Assembly (NCBI RefSeq): GCF_013459645.1
Contig: NZ_CP054861.1
Span: 5,134,001-5,198,000, forward strand
Source: Martelella sp. NC20
Lineage (GTDB): Bacteria; Pseudomonadota; Alphaproteobacteria; Rhizobiales; Rhizobiaceae
Length of the DNA stretch: 64,000 bases
Reading direction: 5' to 3'
Shown here: positions 1 to 8,377 of the stretch, piece after piece
Position numbering within the stretch: position 1 is the first letter of the stretch
How the letters are laid out: every line of letters begins with the position of its first letter
The notes under the pieces: model-generated
What the model was told of the DNA's origin: nothing
Seen by the model: the letters and a program-made list of their open reading frames with translations, nothing else
Database searches by the model: none
Position numbers and translations under genes: made by a program

Positions 1-1
1 G

Positions 2-319
2 GAGCGCGCGCGCCTGCCGGAACTCGTCACGCGCCTGTCGCTTCCGCAAGCCGCCCGTCCCGACATTGCCTTCGCCGATATCTTCGTCGACTGGTACCGC
101 CTGCGCGAGGCCGGCGGGGGCGCTGCGGCCGGCGTATCGAGGGAGCGCCGCGCGCTTTACGCCGAGCTTGCGCAAGGCTGCGCCCGGATGGATTACCCGG
201 AGGGCTCCGACGCCGCCATTCTCGCGGTCTTCCTGCGCACGCTCGGACTTCTGCTCAAAGGCTATGACGCGAAACGGGCGGCGCTCGACCGGCTCAAGGA
301 GGCCTATGTCCCGTGCTAG
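2..319 (+). CDS. C-terminal part of an unidentified protein (5' truncated)
   Basis: An open frame enters from the left edge and runs 105 codons to a TAG, ending ...LDRLKEAYVPC. It is rich in Ala, Arg and Leu and looks alpha-helical, with segments such as FADIFVDWYRLREA and AAILAVFLRTLGLLL. I see no catalytic motif, signal peptide or convincing membrane span. The coding frame is inferred from GC-rich third positions and the absence of stops. The family is not recognised; the missing upstream part is needed to name it. Confidence 0.55.
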   Translation, partial: ERARLPELVTRLSLPQAARPDIAFADIFVDWYRLREAGGGAAAGVSRERRALYAELAQGCARMDYPEGSDAAILAVFLRTLGLLLKGYDAKRAALDRLKEAYVPC

Positions 320-329
320 AGCAATTCCA

Positions 330-352
330 GGAAAAGCGGATACCGGTTTTCC
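330..352. repeat. Rhizobial-type short palindromic repeat
   Basis: Arms GGAAAAGCGG and CCGGTTTTCC flank a 3-base centre, with one mismatch in ten. The element sits between the end of the partial gene and the end of the convergent LacI gene. Related hairpins occur at 51374-51418 and 59802-59834, all with a GGAAAA/TTTTCC-like or CATTTCCGG core. This style of dispersed extragenic palindrome is typical of Hyphomicrobiales genomes. Confidence 0.6.
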
Positions 353-372
353 GTCCGGAGGTGCGTGACATT

Positions 373-1392
373 CTAGCCCATGCGCACGGTCTTGCGCCAG
401 ACCGGCAGCACCTCGAAGGCGGAATCGCTGCCGATGGTATCCGAGGTCAGGATCTCGGCAATGCGGGCGACCATCTCGTCCATGGGCTGGCGGAACGTGG
501 TCAGCTCATAGCAGGACCAGCGCGCCTGCGGCACGTCATCGAACCCGATCACGCAAAGGTCGCGCGGGATCTCGACGCCGAATATGTTGCGGGCGGCATC
601 GATGAAGCCGAAGGCCAGCAGATCGGTCACGCAGAACACGCCGTCGGGCGGGTTCGACCGCCCCAGAAGAACGCGGGCGGATTCCTGACCGGTTTCATAG
701 CTAGTGGGGCCGACCCGGACAACGTCGATCTCGATCCCCACCTCGGCGGCGGCCTCGGCGAAGGCGCTCTCGCGCGTGGTCATGGACGAGGTCCGCGCCT
801 GCGACGAGACACAGGCCAGCCGCGCGCAGCCCGCCCGCCTAAGCAGCGCCAGCGCTTCGCGGCAGGCCGAGCGATTGTCGATACGGATGCGCTCGGCGCC
901 TTCGGCGTCGTCGTCGCGGTTGACCAGCACCACCCGCTGACCGTTCGAAAGACAGCTCTGCACCAGCTTTGCCGGCGGCGACCCGCTGAGCACCACCGAG
1001 GCTTCTGCACGGTAGTGCAGGCTTTGCCTCAACGCCTGGCTGACGCTATCATCGTCGCCGGCGGTATTGATCAACATCGCCACCTTGCCGTGGAGCTGAA
1101 GCTGGCGGGTGACCTTGTCGATCATCGCGCTATGGTAAGGCTGCCCGACATCGGCGGCGATCAGACACACGATCTTGGACGGCTCGCCGACCAGTCCACG
1201 CGCCAGGAGATTGGCATGATAGCCCAGTTCCTCTGCCGCTTTCATCACCTTGCGCCGCGTGGCGGGCGCCACGCTGCCGGCGCCGGAAAAGGTGCGCGAC
1301 ACGGCCGACCGGGAAACCCCGGCGCGTTCCGCCACCTCGTTGGCGCTGACGTAGGAAACCCTGTCGGCGCGGGGCGTGGTCGATCCAGTCAT
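373..1392 (-). CDS. LacI-family transcriptional regulator
   Basis: A 339-residue DNA-binding repressor with the LacI architecture. The N-terminal helix-turn-helix reads VSANEVAERAGVSRSAVSRT, followed by the hinge helix region (ELGYHANLLARGL) and a periplasmic-binding-protein-like effector domain with GVFCVTDLLAFGF and VIGFDDVPQARW near the end. I chose the ATG at 1392 (MTGSTTPRADRVSYV) over an in-frame start at 1461, because the longer form would cover a palindrome at 1409-1420 that looks like its own operator. Family members normally sense a sugar or other small metabolite. The neighbouring genes do not reveal the effector here: one is truncated and one is a phosphate-type transporter. Confidence 0.9.
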   Translation of the reverse strand: MTGSTTPRADRVSYVSANEVAERAGVSRSAVSRTFSGAGSVAPATRRKVMKAAEELGYHANLLARGLVGEPSKIVCLIAADVGQPYHSAMIDKVTRQLQLHGKVAMLINTAGDDDSVSQALRQSLHYRAEASVVLSGSPPAKLVQSCLSNGQRVVLVNRDDDAEGAERIRIDNRSACREALALLRRAGCARLACVSSQARTSSMTTRESAFAEAAAEVGIEIDVVRVGPTSYETGQESARVLLGRSNPPDGVFCVTDLLAFGFIDAARNIFGVEIPRDLCVIGFDDVPQARWSCYELTTFRQPMDEMVARIAEILTSDTIGSDSAFEVLPVWRKTVRMG

Positions 1393-1408
1393 GCACAGCC
1401 TTTGAAAA

Positions 1409-1420
1409 TTGTTGCAACCA
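1409..1420. promoter_or_regulatory. Candidate LacI-family operator
   Basis: TTGTTGCAACCA is a near-perfect dyad (10 of 12 positions match the reverse complement), centred 22 bases upstream of the lacI-family start at 1392 and about 100 bases before the Na/Pi gene. Such sites near the promoter are the usual place for autoregulation. The assignment is inference from position and symmetry. Confidence 0.4.
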
Positions 1421-1511
1421 TGTTCACTCGTGAGACTAATGCCTTGCCCCGCGCCGCTCAAGCAAAAGCTGACGCCGGCATGCCACCGGCAAACCGGAGC
1501 GGAGGCGCGGC

Positions 1512-3167
1512 ATGAACTCGACGATCCAGCTCATCGATCTTCTGGGTGCGGGCGCGCTGGTTCTCTGGGCCCTGCGGATGATCAAGTCGGGGATCCTGTC
1601 GGGCTTCGGCGCTTCGCTCAGGCAGGGCATCGCCAGGGGCACCGGCAACCGGGTCTTCGCGGCGATCTCGGGCATGTTGGTCACCATCGCGGTGCAATCC
1701 TCGACGGCAACCGCGGTGATCGCCGGCTCTTTCGTCTCGCGCAACATCATCGCCCCGCGCATGGCGCAGGCGGTGCTGCTCGGCGCCAATCTGGGCACGG
1801 CCCTGACCGCCGCTATCCTGGTGCGTGACCTGCACTGGCTGTCGCCGGCGCTGGTTCTGTGCGGCGTCGTGATCCATGCCCGCAGCCGGCTTGCGCGCGG
1901 GCGGGGCATTGGCAAGGCGCTGATCGGGCTTGGCCTGATGCTGCTGGCGCTGGAACTGCTCGGCGGCGCCACGGAGCCGCTTCGGGAGGCGGAGGTGACC
2001 GGCGCCATCCTCTCGGCGCTCGATCAGGGGCTGATCTTCGGCCTGCTGCTGTCCGCCGTGCTGGCCTTCGCATCATCCTCGAGCCTCGCCGTCGTGCTGT
2101 TTATCTCGATGCTCGCTCAAAGCGGCGGCGTGACGCCTTCGCTGGTGCTGGTGCTGGTGGCGGGCGCCAATCTGGGCGGCGCGATACCGCCCTGCCTGGC
2201 CGTCACCGGCGACGGCCCCAAGGCGCGACGCCTTGTGCGCGGCAATCTCGCGGTGCGCGGCGTCGGAGCGCTACTGGTGCTGGCAACCGCCGGCATCGCC
2301 GGCCCGTCTCTCGCCGATCTTCTGCCGCCCGACGCGCGCCTCGCCATCGCCGCGCACCTGGCCTTCAACGCGATCCTGCTGGCGCTGTTCCTGCCCCTGC
2401 TCGGCCCGCTCGACCGCCTCACCCGTCTGATATGGCCCGATCCCGCCGCCGAACGGGGCGAGGCCTCCTATCTGGACGACGCGGCGCTCGACACCCCCGC
2501 CCTTGCCATCGGCGGCGCGGCGCGCGAGGTGCTGCGGATCGGCGACAACGTGGCCCTGATGATGGAGCTGAACCTGCGGTCGCTGCTGGTGGACGACCCT
2601 AACGCCGCGCGCGACATCTCCAAGCTCGACGACCGCGTCGACGCCGCCTTGACAGACCTGAAGCTCTATTTTGCCCGCCTCGGCCGCACCGAACTGAGCG
2701 ACGACGAGAATGCCCGCATGCGCGAGGTTCTGTCCTACGCGATCAACCTGGAACATGTCGGCGATATCATCGACCGCGATCTTTCGGAAATGGCGCGAAA
2801 GAAGACCGACCGGCAGGTAAAGTTCTCGGCCGCCGGCGAAGAGGAAATCGGCGAACTCTACCGCCAGACGCTGCTGAACCTCGAACTGGCGCAATCGGTC
2901 TTCCTCAGCCGCGACGTGAACCTCGCCCGCCGCCTGACGGCCGAGAAGGTTCATGTCCGCCAGATCGAGGAACGCTCGCAGAAGAAACACATCGAACGCC
3001 TGCAGAACGGCCAGCCGGAAACGATGGGCTCGTCGACGCTGCATCTCGATATCCTGCGCGACCTGAAGCGCATCAACGCCCATATCGCGGCGGTATCCTA
3101 CCCGATCCTTTCCGAGGTCGGGGAGTTGTCGGCCAGCCGCGTGATCTCGCTGCAGAATGCCGGCTGA
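1512..3167 (+). CDS. Na/Pi-cotransporter family protein with PhoU-like C-terminal domain
   Basis: A 551-residue inner-membrane protein of the NptA/YjbB type. Two repeated transporter halves carry the family signatures AVQSSTATAVI (about residues 60-70) and FASSSSLAVVLF (about 185-197), separated and followed by hydrophobic spans up to about residue 305. The last 200 residues are soluble and helical, with a PhoU-like pattern (LDDRVDAALTDLKLYFARLG, ...YAINLEHVGDIIDRDL...). The family moves phosphate with sodium or modulates phosphate efflux. It stands alone, convergent with the siderophore operon and separated from it by only 6 bases, so no terminator fits between them. Transport direction and regulation cannot be read from the sequence. 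Confidence 0.88.
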   Translation: MNSTIQLIDLLGAGALVLWALRMIKSGILSGFGASLRQGIARGTGNRVFAAISGMLVTIAVQSSTATAVIAGSFVSRNIIAPRMAQAVLLGANLGTALTAAILVRDLHWLSPALVLCGVVIHARSRLARGRGIGKALIGLGLMLLALELLGGATEPLREAEVTGAILSALDQGLIFGLLLSAVLAFASSSSLAVVLFISMLAQSGGVTPSLVLVLVAGANLGGAIPPCLAVTGDGPKARRLVRGNLAVRGVGALLVLATAGIAGPSLADLLPPDARLAIAAHLAFNAILLALFLPLLGPLDRLTRLIWPDPAAERGEASYLDDAALDTPALAIGGAAREVLRIGDNVALMMELNLRSLLVDDPNAARDISKLDDRVDAALTDLKLYFARLGRTELSDDENARMREVLSYAINLEHVGDIIDRDLSEMARKKTDRQVKFSAAGEEEIGELYRQTLLNLELAQSVFLSRDVNLARRLTAEKVHVRQIEERSQKKHIERLQNGQPETMGSSTLHLDILRDLKRINAHIAAVSYPILSEVGELSASRVISLQNAG

Positions 3168-3173
3168 CGACCC

Positions 3174-4232
3174 TCAGCCGCTTTCGCCGCCGCGCTCCCA
3201 GTACCAGGCGACATACATCCGCTTGCGATCGTGTTGTCTGTCCTTCAGCAACGCGCGAATGTCGCGGATATCGCCCCTCTCGCACGCGATCCACATGAAG
3301 GTTTCGGGGGGCAGGCTGGCGATCTTGTCCTTGATAGCCGGCAGCAAACCACCCGTCGCGGCATGTTCCGCACGGTGGATCCAGTTGAGGTCGAGGCTGG
3401 CGGCGCTTTCGATCGGCTGTTCCTCGTCCTTGTTTTCCACCTCGATGATGGCCGTCAGCCGGGTTCCGGCCGGGGCTTCCTCGGCAATCCGGGCGATGGC
3501 GGGAAGCGCCGCCTCGTCGCCCGCCAGAAAGATGTGTCCGGCTTCCGGAACGCCGCCGCCGCCGGGTCCCAGGAACGCCGCCCTGTCACCGGGCCTGGCG
3601 TCACGCGCGAAGTCAGCGCCCGGCGTCGCTGTGTCGGGGTTCGGATGCTGCAGGAAATCGACCCAGACTTCGTTGCGCCCGGTGTCGACGAACCGGATCG
3701 TATAGACCCGGACCAGAAGCGCATCCTCGCCTTCCGGCCACTTTATCCGACCGTCATCGTCGATAACCGGCCAGACCGGCGGCCTTCCCTTCGGCGGCAC
3801 CAGAAGCCGGACATGCATCTGGCCGCCGACAAACGGCGTCACGTCGGCGCAGGCGAATTTCACCCGCAGCATATGCGGCGTCACAGGCTCGGCGGAGACG
3901 ACGCGGACCTCGTGCAGGTTCGCGAGGACGGCGGGCGGGGGCGGATCGGACCATGTCAGCTCGAACGGCGCGTCGCCGGCGAAATAGAACAGGTGTTCGG
4001 CCAGCATGGTCCGCGCCAATTGCAGCTTTACGGTGCTTTGCGCGGCAAGGTCGATCCGCAGAAGGCTGCCGTCCAGGGCGAGCTCGGCCTCGCCGACCTC
4101 GCTCGTTATCGTTACGCGATCGCCGGTTCTTGCGACCGCCGCATGTTCGGCGAAGTGCTCGGCGGCAATGTCGAGCATACCTGCGGCGTCTTGCGGCATG
4201 GCTATGCCGGAAAGCCGGAAATTCTCGGTCAT
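3174..4232 (-). CDS. Siderophore-interacting protein with N-terminal DUF2218 domain
   Basis: A 352-residue cytoplasmic flavoreductase expected to release iron from imported ferric siderophores. Residues 1 to about 95 match the small DUF2218 module often found alone or fused in iron loci (ATVKLQLARTMLAEHLFYFA-like). From about 105 onward it is a ViuB/SIP-type reductase: FAD-binding RVYTIR, then FLQHPNPDTATPGADFARDA and FLGPGGGG, an NAD(P)H-binding second half (HIFLAGDEAALPAIARI), and a terminal YVAWYWERGG. It is the last gene of the iron operon and its ATG overlaps the ATPase stop by four bases. The DUF2218 function is not established. Confidence 0.9.
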   Translation of the reverse strand: MTENFRLSGIAMPQDAAGMLDIAAEHFAEHAAVARTGDRVTITSEVGEAELALDGSLLRIDLAAQSTVKLQLARTMLAEHLFYFAGDAPFELTWSDPPPPAVLANLHEVRVVSAEPVTPHMLRVKFACADVTPFVGGQMHVRLLVPPKGRPPVWPVIDDDGRIKWPEGEDALLVRVYTIRFVDTGRNEVWVDFLQHPNPDTATPGADFARDARPGDRAAFLGPGGGGVPEAGHIFLAGDEAALPAIARIAEEAPAGTRLTAIIEVENKDEEQPIESAASLDLNWIHRAEHAATGGLLPAIKDKIASLPPETFMWIACERGDIRDIRALLKDRQHDRKRMYVAWYWERGGESG

Positions 4233-5062
4233 GACTGTCTTCCTTTGATAGCGTCCGGCAGACCCCGGCCACCGTGATGGCGTCCGATCGGCAGCATCAT
4301 CGGTCTTGCGGAAACCGGATCCGTGACGATCCTGCTTTCGAGCCCGAACACCTCCCTGATATGGTCTTCGGTGAGAACGGCTTCGGGCGTGCCCGCGACA
4401 TGCAGCCTTCCGGCCTTCATCGCGACCAGATGGTCGGCATAGCGCGCGGCAAGGTTCAGGTCGTGCAGAACCATGACGATGGTGGTTCCGCCGGTCCGGT
4501 TGAGGTCGGTCAGAAGGTCCAGCACCTCGACCTGATGGCTGATGTCGAGAAAGGTCGTGGGTTCGTCGAGGAGCAGGATATCGGTCTCCTGCGCCAGCAC
4601 CATCGCGATCCAGACCCGCTGGCGCTGTCCGCCGGAGAGCTCGTCGACCGGTCGGTCCGCCAGGTCTGCCGTTCCGGTGGTATCGAGGGCCAGCGCCACC
4701 GCCGCATCATCCTGCCGGCTCCAGCGCGAGAACATGGTCTTGTGCGGATGCCGGCCCCGGCTGACGAGATCGGCGACCGTGATCCCTTCCGGCGCCAGCG
4801 GCGATTGCGGCAGCAGGCCGAGCGCGCGCGCGATCGTCCTCGTCGGGCTGCGATGGATCGCCTTGCCGTCCAGGATCACCTCGCCCGCCACTGGCGTCAG
4901 CAGGCGCGAAAGCGTCCTGAGCAGGGTCGACTTGCCGCAGGCATTGGCGCCGACGATCACGGTGATCCGGTTCGGGGGCACGTCGAAGCTGAGGTCTTCG
5001 AGGATGGTCCTGTCGCCATAACCGGCGGAAATCCTGCGCGCGCTGAGGGAATGCGGGGTCAT
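4229..5062 (-). CDS. Iron-siderophore ABC transporter ATP-binding protein (FecE-like)
   Basis: The 277-residue ATPase of the siderophore importer. Walker A is GANACGKSTLL, the Q-loop region is LGLLPQSPLAPEG, the ABC signature is LSGGQRQRVWIAMVLA, Walker B with the catalytic Glu is DILLLDEPTTFLD, and the switch His lies in MVLHDLNLA. I chose the ATG at 5062 (MTPHSLSARRISAGYGD), which gives a normal FecE length and a 4-base ATGA overlap with the upstream permease; a longer in-frame extension to 5194 has no family resemblance. It would couple to the two FecCD-type permeases encoded just upstream. Confidence 0.92.
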   Translation of the reverse strand: MTPHSLSARRISAGYGDRTILEDLSFDVPPNRITVIVGANACGKSTLLRTLSRLLTPVAGEVILDGKAIHRSPTRTIARALGLLPQSPLAPEGITVADLVSRGRHPHKTMFSRWSRQDDAAVALALDTTGTADLADRPVDELSGGQRQRVWIAMVLAQETDILLLDEPTTFLDISHQVEVLDLLTDLNRTGGTTIVMVLHDLNLAARYADHLVAMKAGRLHVAGTPEAVLTEDHIREVFGLESRIVTDPVSARPMMLPIGRHHGGRGLPDAIKGRQS

Positions 5063-6093
5063 AGCGAACCTCTGTTGACCCGGATGATCAGGTAGATGAG
5101 ATAGGGCGCGCCAAGCGCGCCGGTGACCACGCCAACCGGGTAGCGCGCGGGAAGCAGGAATTGTCCGGCATAGTCCGCGACCAGAACCAGACACGCGCCG
5201 ACGAGTGCCGACGGCAGCAGCAGCGATCCGTTGTTGCGCATGATCCGGGCCGCGATCGGCCCCGACAGGAACGCCACGAAGGCGATCGGCCCTGTGACCG
5301 CGGTCGCGATCGCGATCAGGCCGACCGCAGAGATGGTGATCACAAGCCGGGTGCGCGCGACGCCGACGCCAAGCGCCTCGGCGGTGTCGTCACCAAGCCT
5401 CAGCGTTTCGAGGTCGCGGGCACGGCTGAGGAGCAGGCCGCCGAACAGCACGATGCTGATGGCAAGCGGGCCTGCCTGATCGAGCCTTGCACCGTTGATG
5501 CTGCCCGTCAGCCAGCGCATCGCCTCCTGCAGGTCCCAGGTCGGCGCCCTGGAGAGAACATAGGCGATGATGCTCTCGAGCATCGAGGAGATGCCGATCC
5601 CGACGAGGATCAGGCGCGTTCCGGCAACGCCGTTCTTTGCCGCAAGGCCGTAGACCAAAAGCGCCACGCCGAGCCCGGCGGCGACCGCAAACACCGGAAC
5701 GACCGGCCCGTCCAGGGCAAGCACCACGATGGCGAAGACGGCCGCAGCACTCGCCCCGGAACTGATGCCGATAATGTCGGGGCTCGCCAGCGGATTGCGC
5801 AGCATCAGCTGGAAGGCGACGCCGCCGAGGCCGAAGCTTGCCCCCGCGAGGATCGCAAGCACGGCGCGCGGCAGGCGCAACTGGCCGACGGTGAAGGAAA
5901 GGCCCGGCACGTCCTCTCCCATCAGCACGCGGAGGACGGCGCGCGGCGGCGCGAAGGACTGCCCGAGCATCAGCGTCAGCGCGAAAAAAGTCGCGAGCAG
6001 GGCGACAAACAGCGCCAGGACAAGGCACCGCCGCCGCGCGCGCCTTGCTCTCGTCGCGCTGACGGTTTCGATGGTCAGGGAGATCGCCGTCAC
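5059..6093 (-). CDS. Iron-siderophore ABC transporter permease (FecD-like)
   Basis: A 344-residue polytopic inner-membrane permease of the FecCD/BtuC family, with about ten hydrophobic segments beginning around residue 22. Conserved stretches include LRLPRAVLAILAGASFGLGG near residue 75 and RNPLASPDIIGISSGASAAA, the part that contacts the binding protein and ATPase. The start is a GTG whose bases overlap the upstream permease stop (GTGA), so translation is probably coupled. It pairs with the permease at 6090-7136 to form the channel heterodimer. Confidence 0.92.
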   Translation of the reverse strand: MTAISLTIETVSATRARRARRRCLVLALFVALLATFFALTLMLGQSFAPPRAVLRVLMGEDVPGLSFTVGQLRLPRAVLAILAGASFGLGGVAFQLMLRNPLASPDIIGISSGASAAAVFAIVVLALDGPVVPVFAVAAGLGVALLVYGLAAKNGVAGTRLILVGIGISSMLESIIAYVLSRAPTWDLQEAMRWLTGSINGARLDQAGPLAISIVLFGGLLLSRARDLETLRLGDDTAEALGVGVARTRLVITISAVGLIAIATAVTGPIAFVAFLSGPIAARIMRNNGSLLLPSALVGACLVLVADYAGQFLLPARYPVGVVTGALGAPYLIYLIIRVNRGSL

Positions 6094-7136
6094 AGTTCAC
6101 GCACCTGCTGCCGCCTGACGATCCAGATGAAGAACGGCCCGCCGACCAGCGCCGTGACGATGCCGACATCCACTTCGCCGGGTCGCGCGGCGATCCGCCC
6201 GACGATGTCGCTCGCAAGCAGGAGGACGGCCCCGCCGAGCGCCGAGAACGGCAGCAGCCAGCGGTGATCGACCCCGACGATCAGGCGGCAGACATGCGGC
6301 ACCACGAGGCCGACGAAGCCGATCGGCCCGCAGATAGCCGTGGTCGCGCCGCTGAGCAGCACCGCGGCAAGCGCCGCGATGCCACGTCCGAGCGCGACGT
6401 TCTCGCCGAGACCGGCCGCCAGTTCATCGCCCAGCGCCATGGCATTGAGCTTGCGGGCCGAGATCAGCGCGAGCACGAGGCCGAGGAGCAGAAACGGCAG
6501 AACGGGAACGATGCGCGCGAAGGTCGCGCCGCCGACGCCGCCGATCTGCCAGGCGCGGATGCCGCCGGCGATATCGCCCCGGGGAAGGACGATGGCGATC
6601 ACCAGCGAGGCGAAGGCGATCGAGGTCGCGGCGCCCGCAAGCGTCAGTTTCAGCGGGGTTGCGCCGCCGCGTCCGAGCGAGCCGACGAGGTAGACGAACA
6701 TCGCGGTCACGCCCGCTCCGAGGATGGCGGCCCAGATATAGGCGCCGGACGAGCTGATACCGAACCAGGCGACGCCGATCACCACGGCGAGCGACGCCCC
6801 CATGTTGACGCCGAACAGGCCGGGATCGGCAAGCGGGTTGCGCGTCATGCCCTGCATCAATGCACCCGAAAGCCCGAGCGCCGCGCCCGCCAGCACGGCA
6901 AGCACCGTGCGCGGAATGCGCATCGCCACCACCGCCTCGCCGATCGTGTCGTCATGGCCCGCAAGTGCAGCGATAAAATCGGCGGGCGAAACCAGCCGCG
7001 TGCCGATGGCAAGCGATGCCGCGGCCAGCAGCACGAGACCGGCAAGCACCACGACCAGCCATGACAGCCGCCCGTGGTCGCCGATCCCGGGCAGGCGACG
7101 GTTCGCCCCGGATGCATGGGAGCCCGGCTTCGTCAT
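6090..7136 (-). CDS. Iron-siderophore ABC transporter permease (FecC-like)
   Basis: A 348-residue FecCD-family permease. After a short charged N-terminus it has repeated membrane spans with family motifs MRIPRTVLAVLAGAALGLSG and TRNPLADPGLFGVNMGASLA, and a late PIGFVGLVVPHVCRLIVG segment that couples to the ATPase. Both ends overlap their neighbours by four bases, within a five-gene unit 8125 to 3174. Two permease genes in tandem, as in fecCD/fepDG, support a heterodimeric channel for a ferric siderophore rather than vitamin B12, though the exact siderophore cannot be told. Confidence 0.92.
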   Translation of the reverse strand: MTKPGSHASGANRRLPGIGDHGRLSWLVVVLAGLVLLAAASLAIGTRLVSPADFIAALAGHDDTIGEAVVAMRIPRTVLAVLAGAALGLSGALMQGMTRNPLADPGLFGVNMGASLAVVIGVAWFGISSSGAYIWAAILGAGVTAMFVYLVGSLGRGGATPLKLTLAGAATSIAFASLVIAIVLPRGDIAGGIRAWQIGGVGGATFARIVPVLPFLLLGLVLALISARKLNAMALGDELAAGLGENVALGRGIAALAAVLLSGATTAICGPIGFVGLVVPHVCRLIVGVDHRWLLPFSALGGAVLLLASDIVGRIAARPGEVDVGIVTALVGGPFFIWIVRRQQVREL

Positions 7137-8125
7137 TGCGATTTTCGGGCGGCTTCCGCAAGCTTTGCCACATAGTCCTCCAGCACGAAGGAGATCGACA
7201 GCGGGGTCGGGTTGGCCGCCGTGCCGAGGGGATCGCGGCCGAGAAGAACCACGGCGCCGTTTTCCACCGCGGGCATGTGCCGGAAAACCGGGTTCTGCCG
7301 CATCGCCTCCAGAAGCGTGCCGTCGCCATAGGTGACGATGATGTCGACATCGTCGAAAGCATCGATGCGCTCGACGCTGACCGAGCCGGCAAAGCTGCCG
7401 CCCTTCGAGGCTTCGATGACGCTTTCGGGGGTTTCAAGCCCGAGATCGGCAAAGAACTGCACGCGAGTGTCATGCGTCGTGTAGAAATTCACGACGCTCA
7501 GGTCGGTGGCATCGAGATGGGTGATGAACATCGCCTTCCTGCCGCTGATCTCCGGATATCGGGCAATTTCGGCCGCAATCTCGGCCTCGATCCGCGCGAT
7601 CAGCGCCTCGCCCTCGTCCGGCGTGCCGAGGCCGGCGCTGTTGAGGCGGATCATGTCGCGCCAGCTCGTCGACCATGGCGCCTCCGGATAGGCCACGACC
7701 GGCGCGATCTGGCTCAGCGTGTCATATTCGCTCCGGGTCAGGCCCGAATAGGCGGCGAGGATGACATCGGGCCTGACGGCGGCGACCGCCTCGAAATCGA
7801 TGCCGTCTCCCTCGTCGAACAGGGTCGGCGTATCGGCGCCGAGTTCATCGAGTTGGCGGGAGACCCAGGGTAGAAGGCCGTCGCCATCATCATCGCCGAA
7901 ATTGGCGGCCGCGAAGCCCATCGGCACCACGCCCAGCGCCAGCGGCACCTCATGATTGGCCCAGGCGACGGTTGCGACGCGCTCGGGTTTCTCGGTGATC
8001 ACGGTCTGCCCGAAGGCATGTTCGATCGTGATCGGTTCGGGGAGGGGCTCGCCTGCACGGGCGACGGCGGTCGTCAAAAGCACGATCGCGGCGATGAGCA
8101 GGGGCAAACCAGGCAAGCGCGACAT
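7133..8125 (-). CDS. Periplasmic iron-siderophore binding protein (FecB/FepB-like)
   Basis: A 330-residue substrate-binding protein. Residues 1-24 are a Sec signal peptide (MSRLPGLPLLIAAIVLLTTAVARA), with no lipobox Cys, so it is probably soluble in the periplasm. The mature protein has the two-lobe class III fold markers: HAFGQTVITEKPERVATVAWA at the start of lobe 1, AAVRPDVILAAYSGLT, and a late ERIDAFDDVDIIVTYGDG. It is the first gene of the operon, just downstream of a candidate iron-response box at 8151-8165 and divergent from the outer-membrane receptor, as expected for an iron-repressed uptake system. Confidence 0.92.
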   Translation of the reverse strand: MSRLPGLPLLIAAIVLLTTAVARAGEPLPEPITIEHAFGQTVITEKPERVATVAWANHEVPLALGVVPMGFAAANFGDDDGDGLLPWVSRQLDELGADTPTLFDEGDGIDFEAVAAVRPDVILAAYSGLTRSEYDTLSQIAPVVAYPEAPWSTSWRDMIRLNSAGLGTPDEGEALIARIEAEIAAEIARYPEISGRKAMFITHLDATDLSVVNFYTTHDTRVQFFADLGLETPESVIEASKGGSFAGSVSVERIDAFDDVDIIVTYGDGTLLEAMRQNPVFRHMPAVENGAVVLLGRDPLGTAANPTPLSISFVLEDYVAKLAEAARKSQ

Positions 8126-8150
8126 GGCGATCTCTCCGGGTGGCTAAAGT

Positions 8151-8165
8151 TGATCCTCATTCTCA
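8151..8165. promoter_or_regulatory. Candidate iron-responsive operator (RirA/Fur-type)
   Basis: TGATCCTCATTCTCA matches the TGA-N9-TCA iron-rhizo box bound by RirA in Rhizobiales; the opposite strand reads TGAGAATGAGGATCA, which also resembles a Fur-type AT-rich box. It lies 26 bases before the start of the binding-protein gene and about 210 bases before the TonB receptor, in a 252-base divergent intergenic region that also holds an AT-rich stretch at 8228-8285. The consensus is short, so chance occurrence is possible; the context is what makes it likely. Confidence 0.5.
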
Positions 8166-8377
8166 TGTTCAATAAGGAGGGTCAAGCCGGCCGCTGTGGT
8201 CTTCCGCCATGGCGGCTGAAGTTGCAGGGGAATCCTACAAAAACGAGGAAATATACAATACTAGACTAAAATAATCAGGTTAATCGCGATCTGAACACGA
8301 GAGCAGCCTCGGTCCGATGCCGACCGGTTCGCTGCAACGACTGTCAATCCGCGGGACGCGATTTCTGGAAGCTGAAG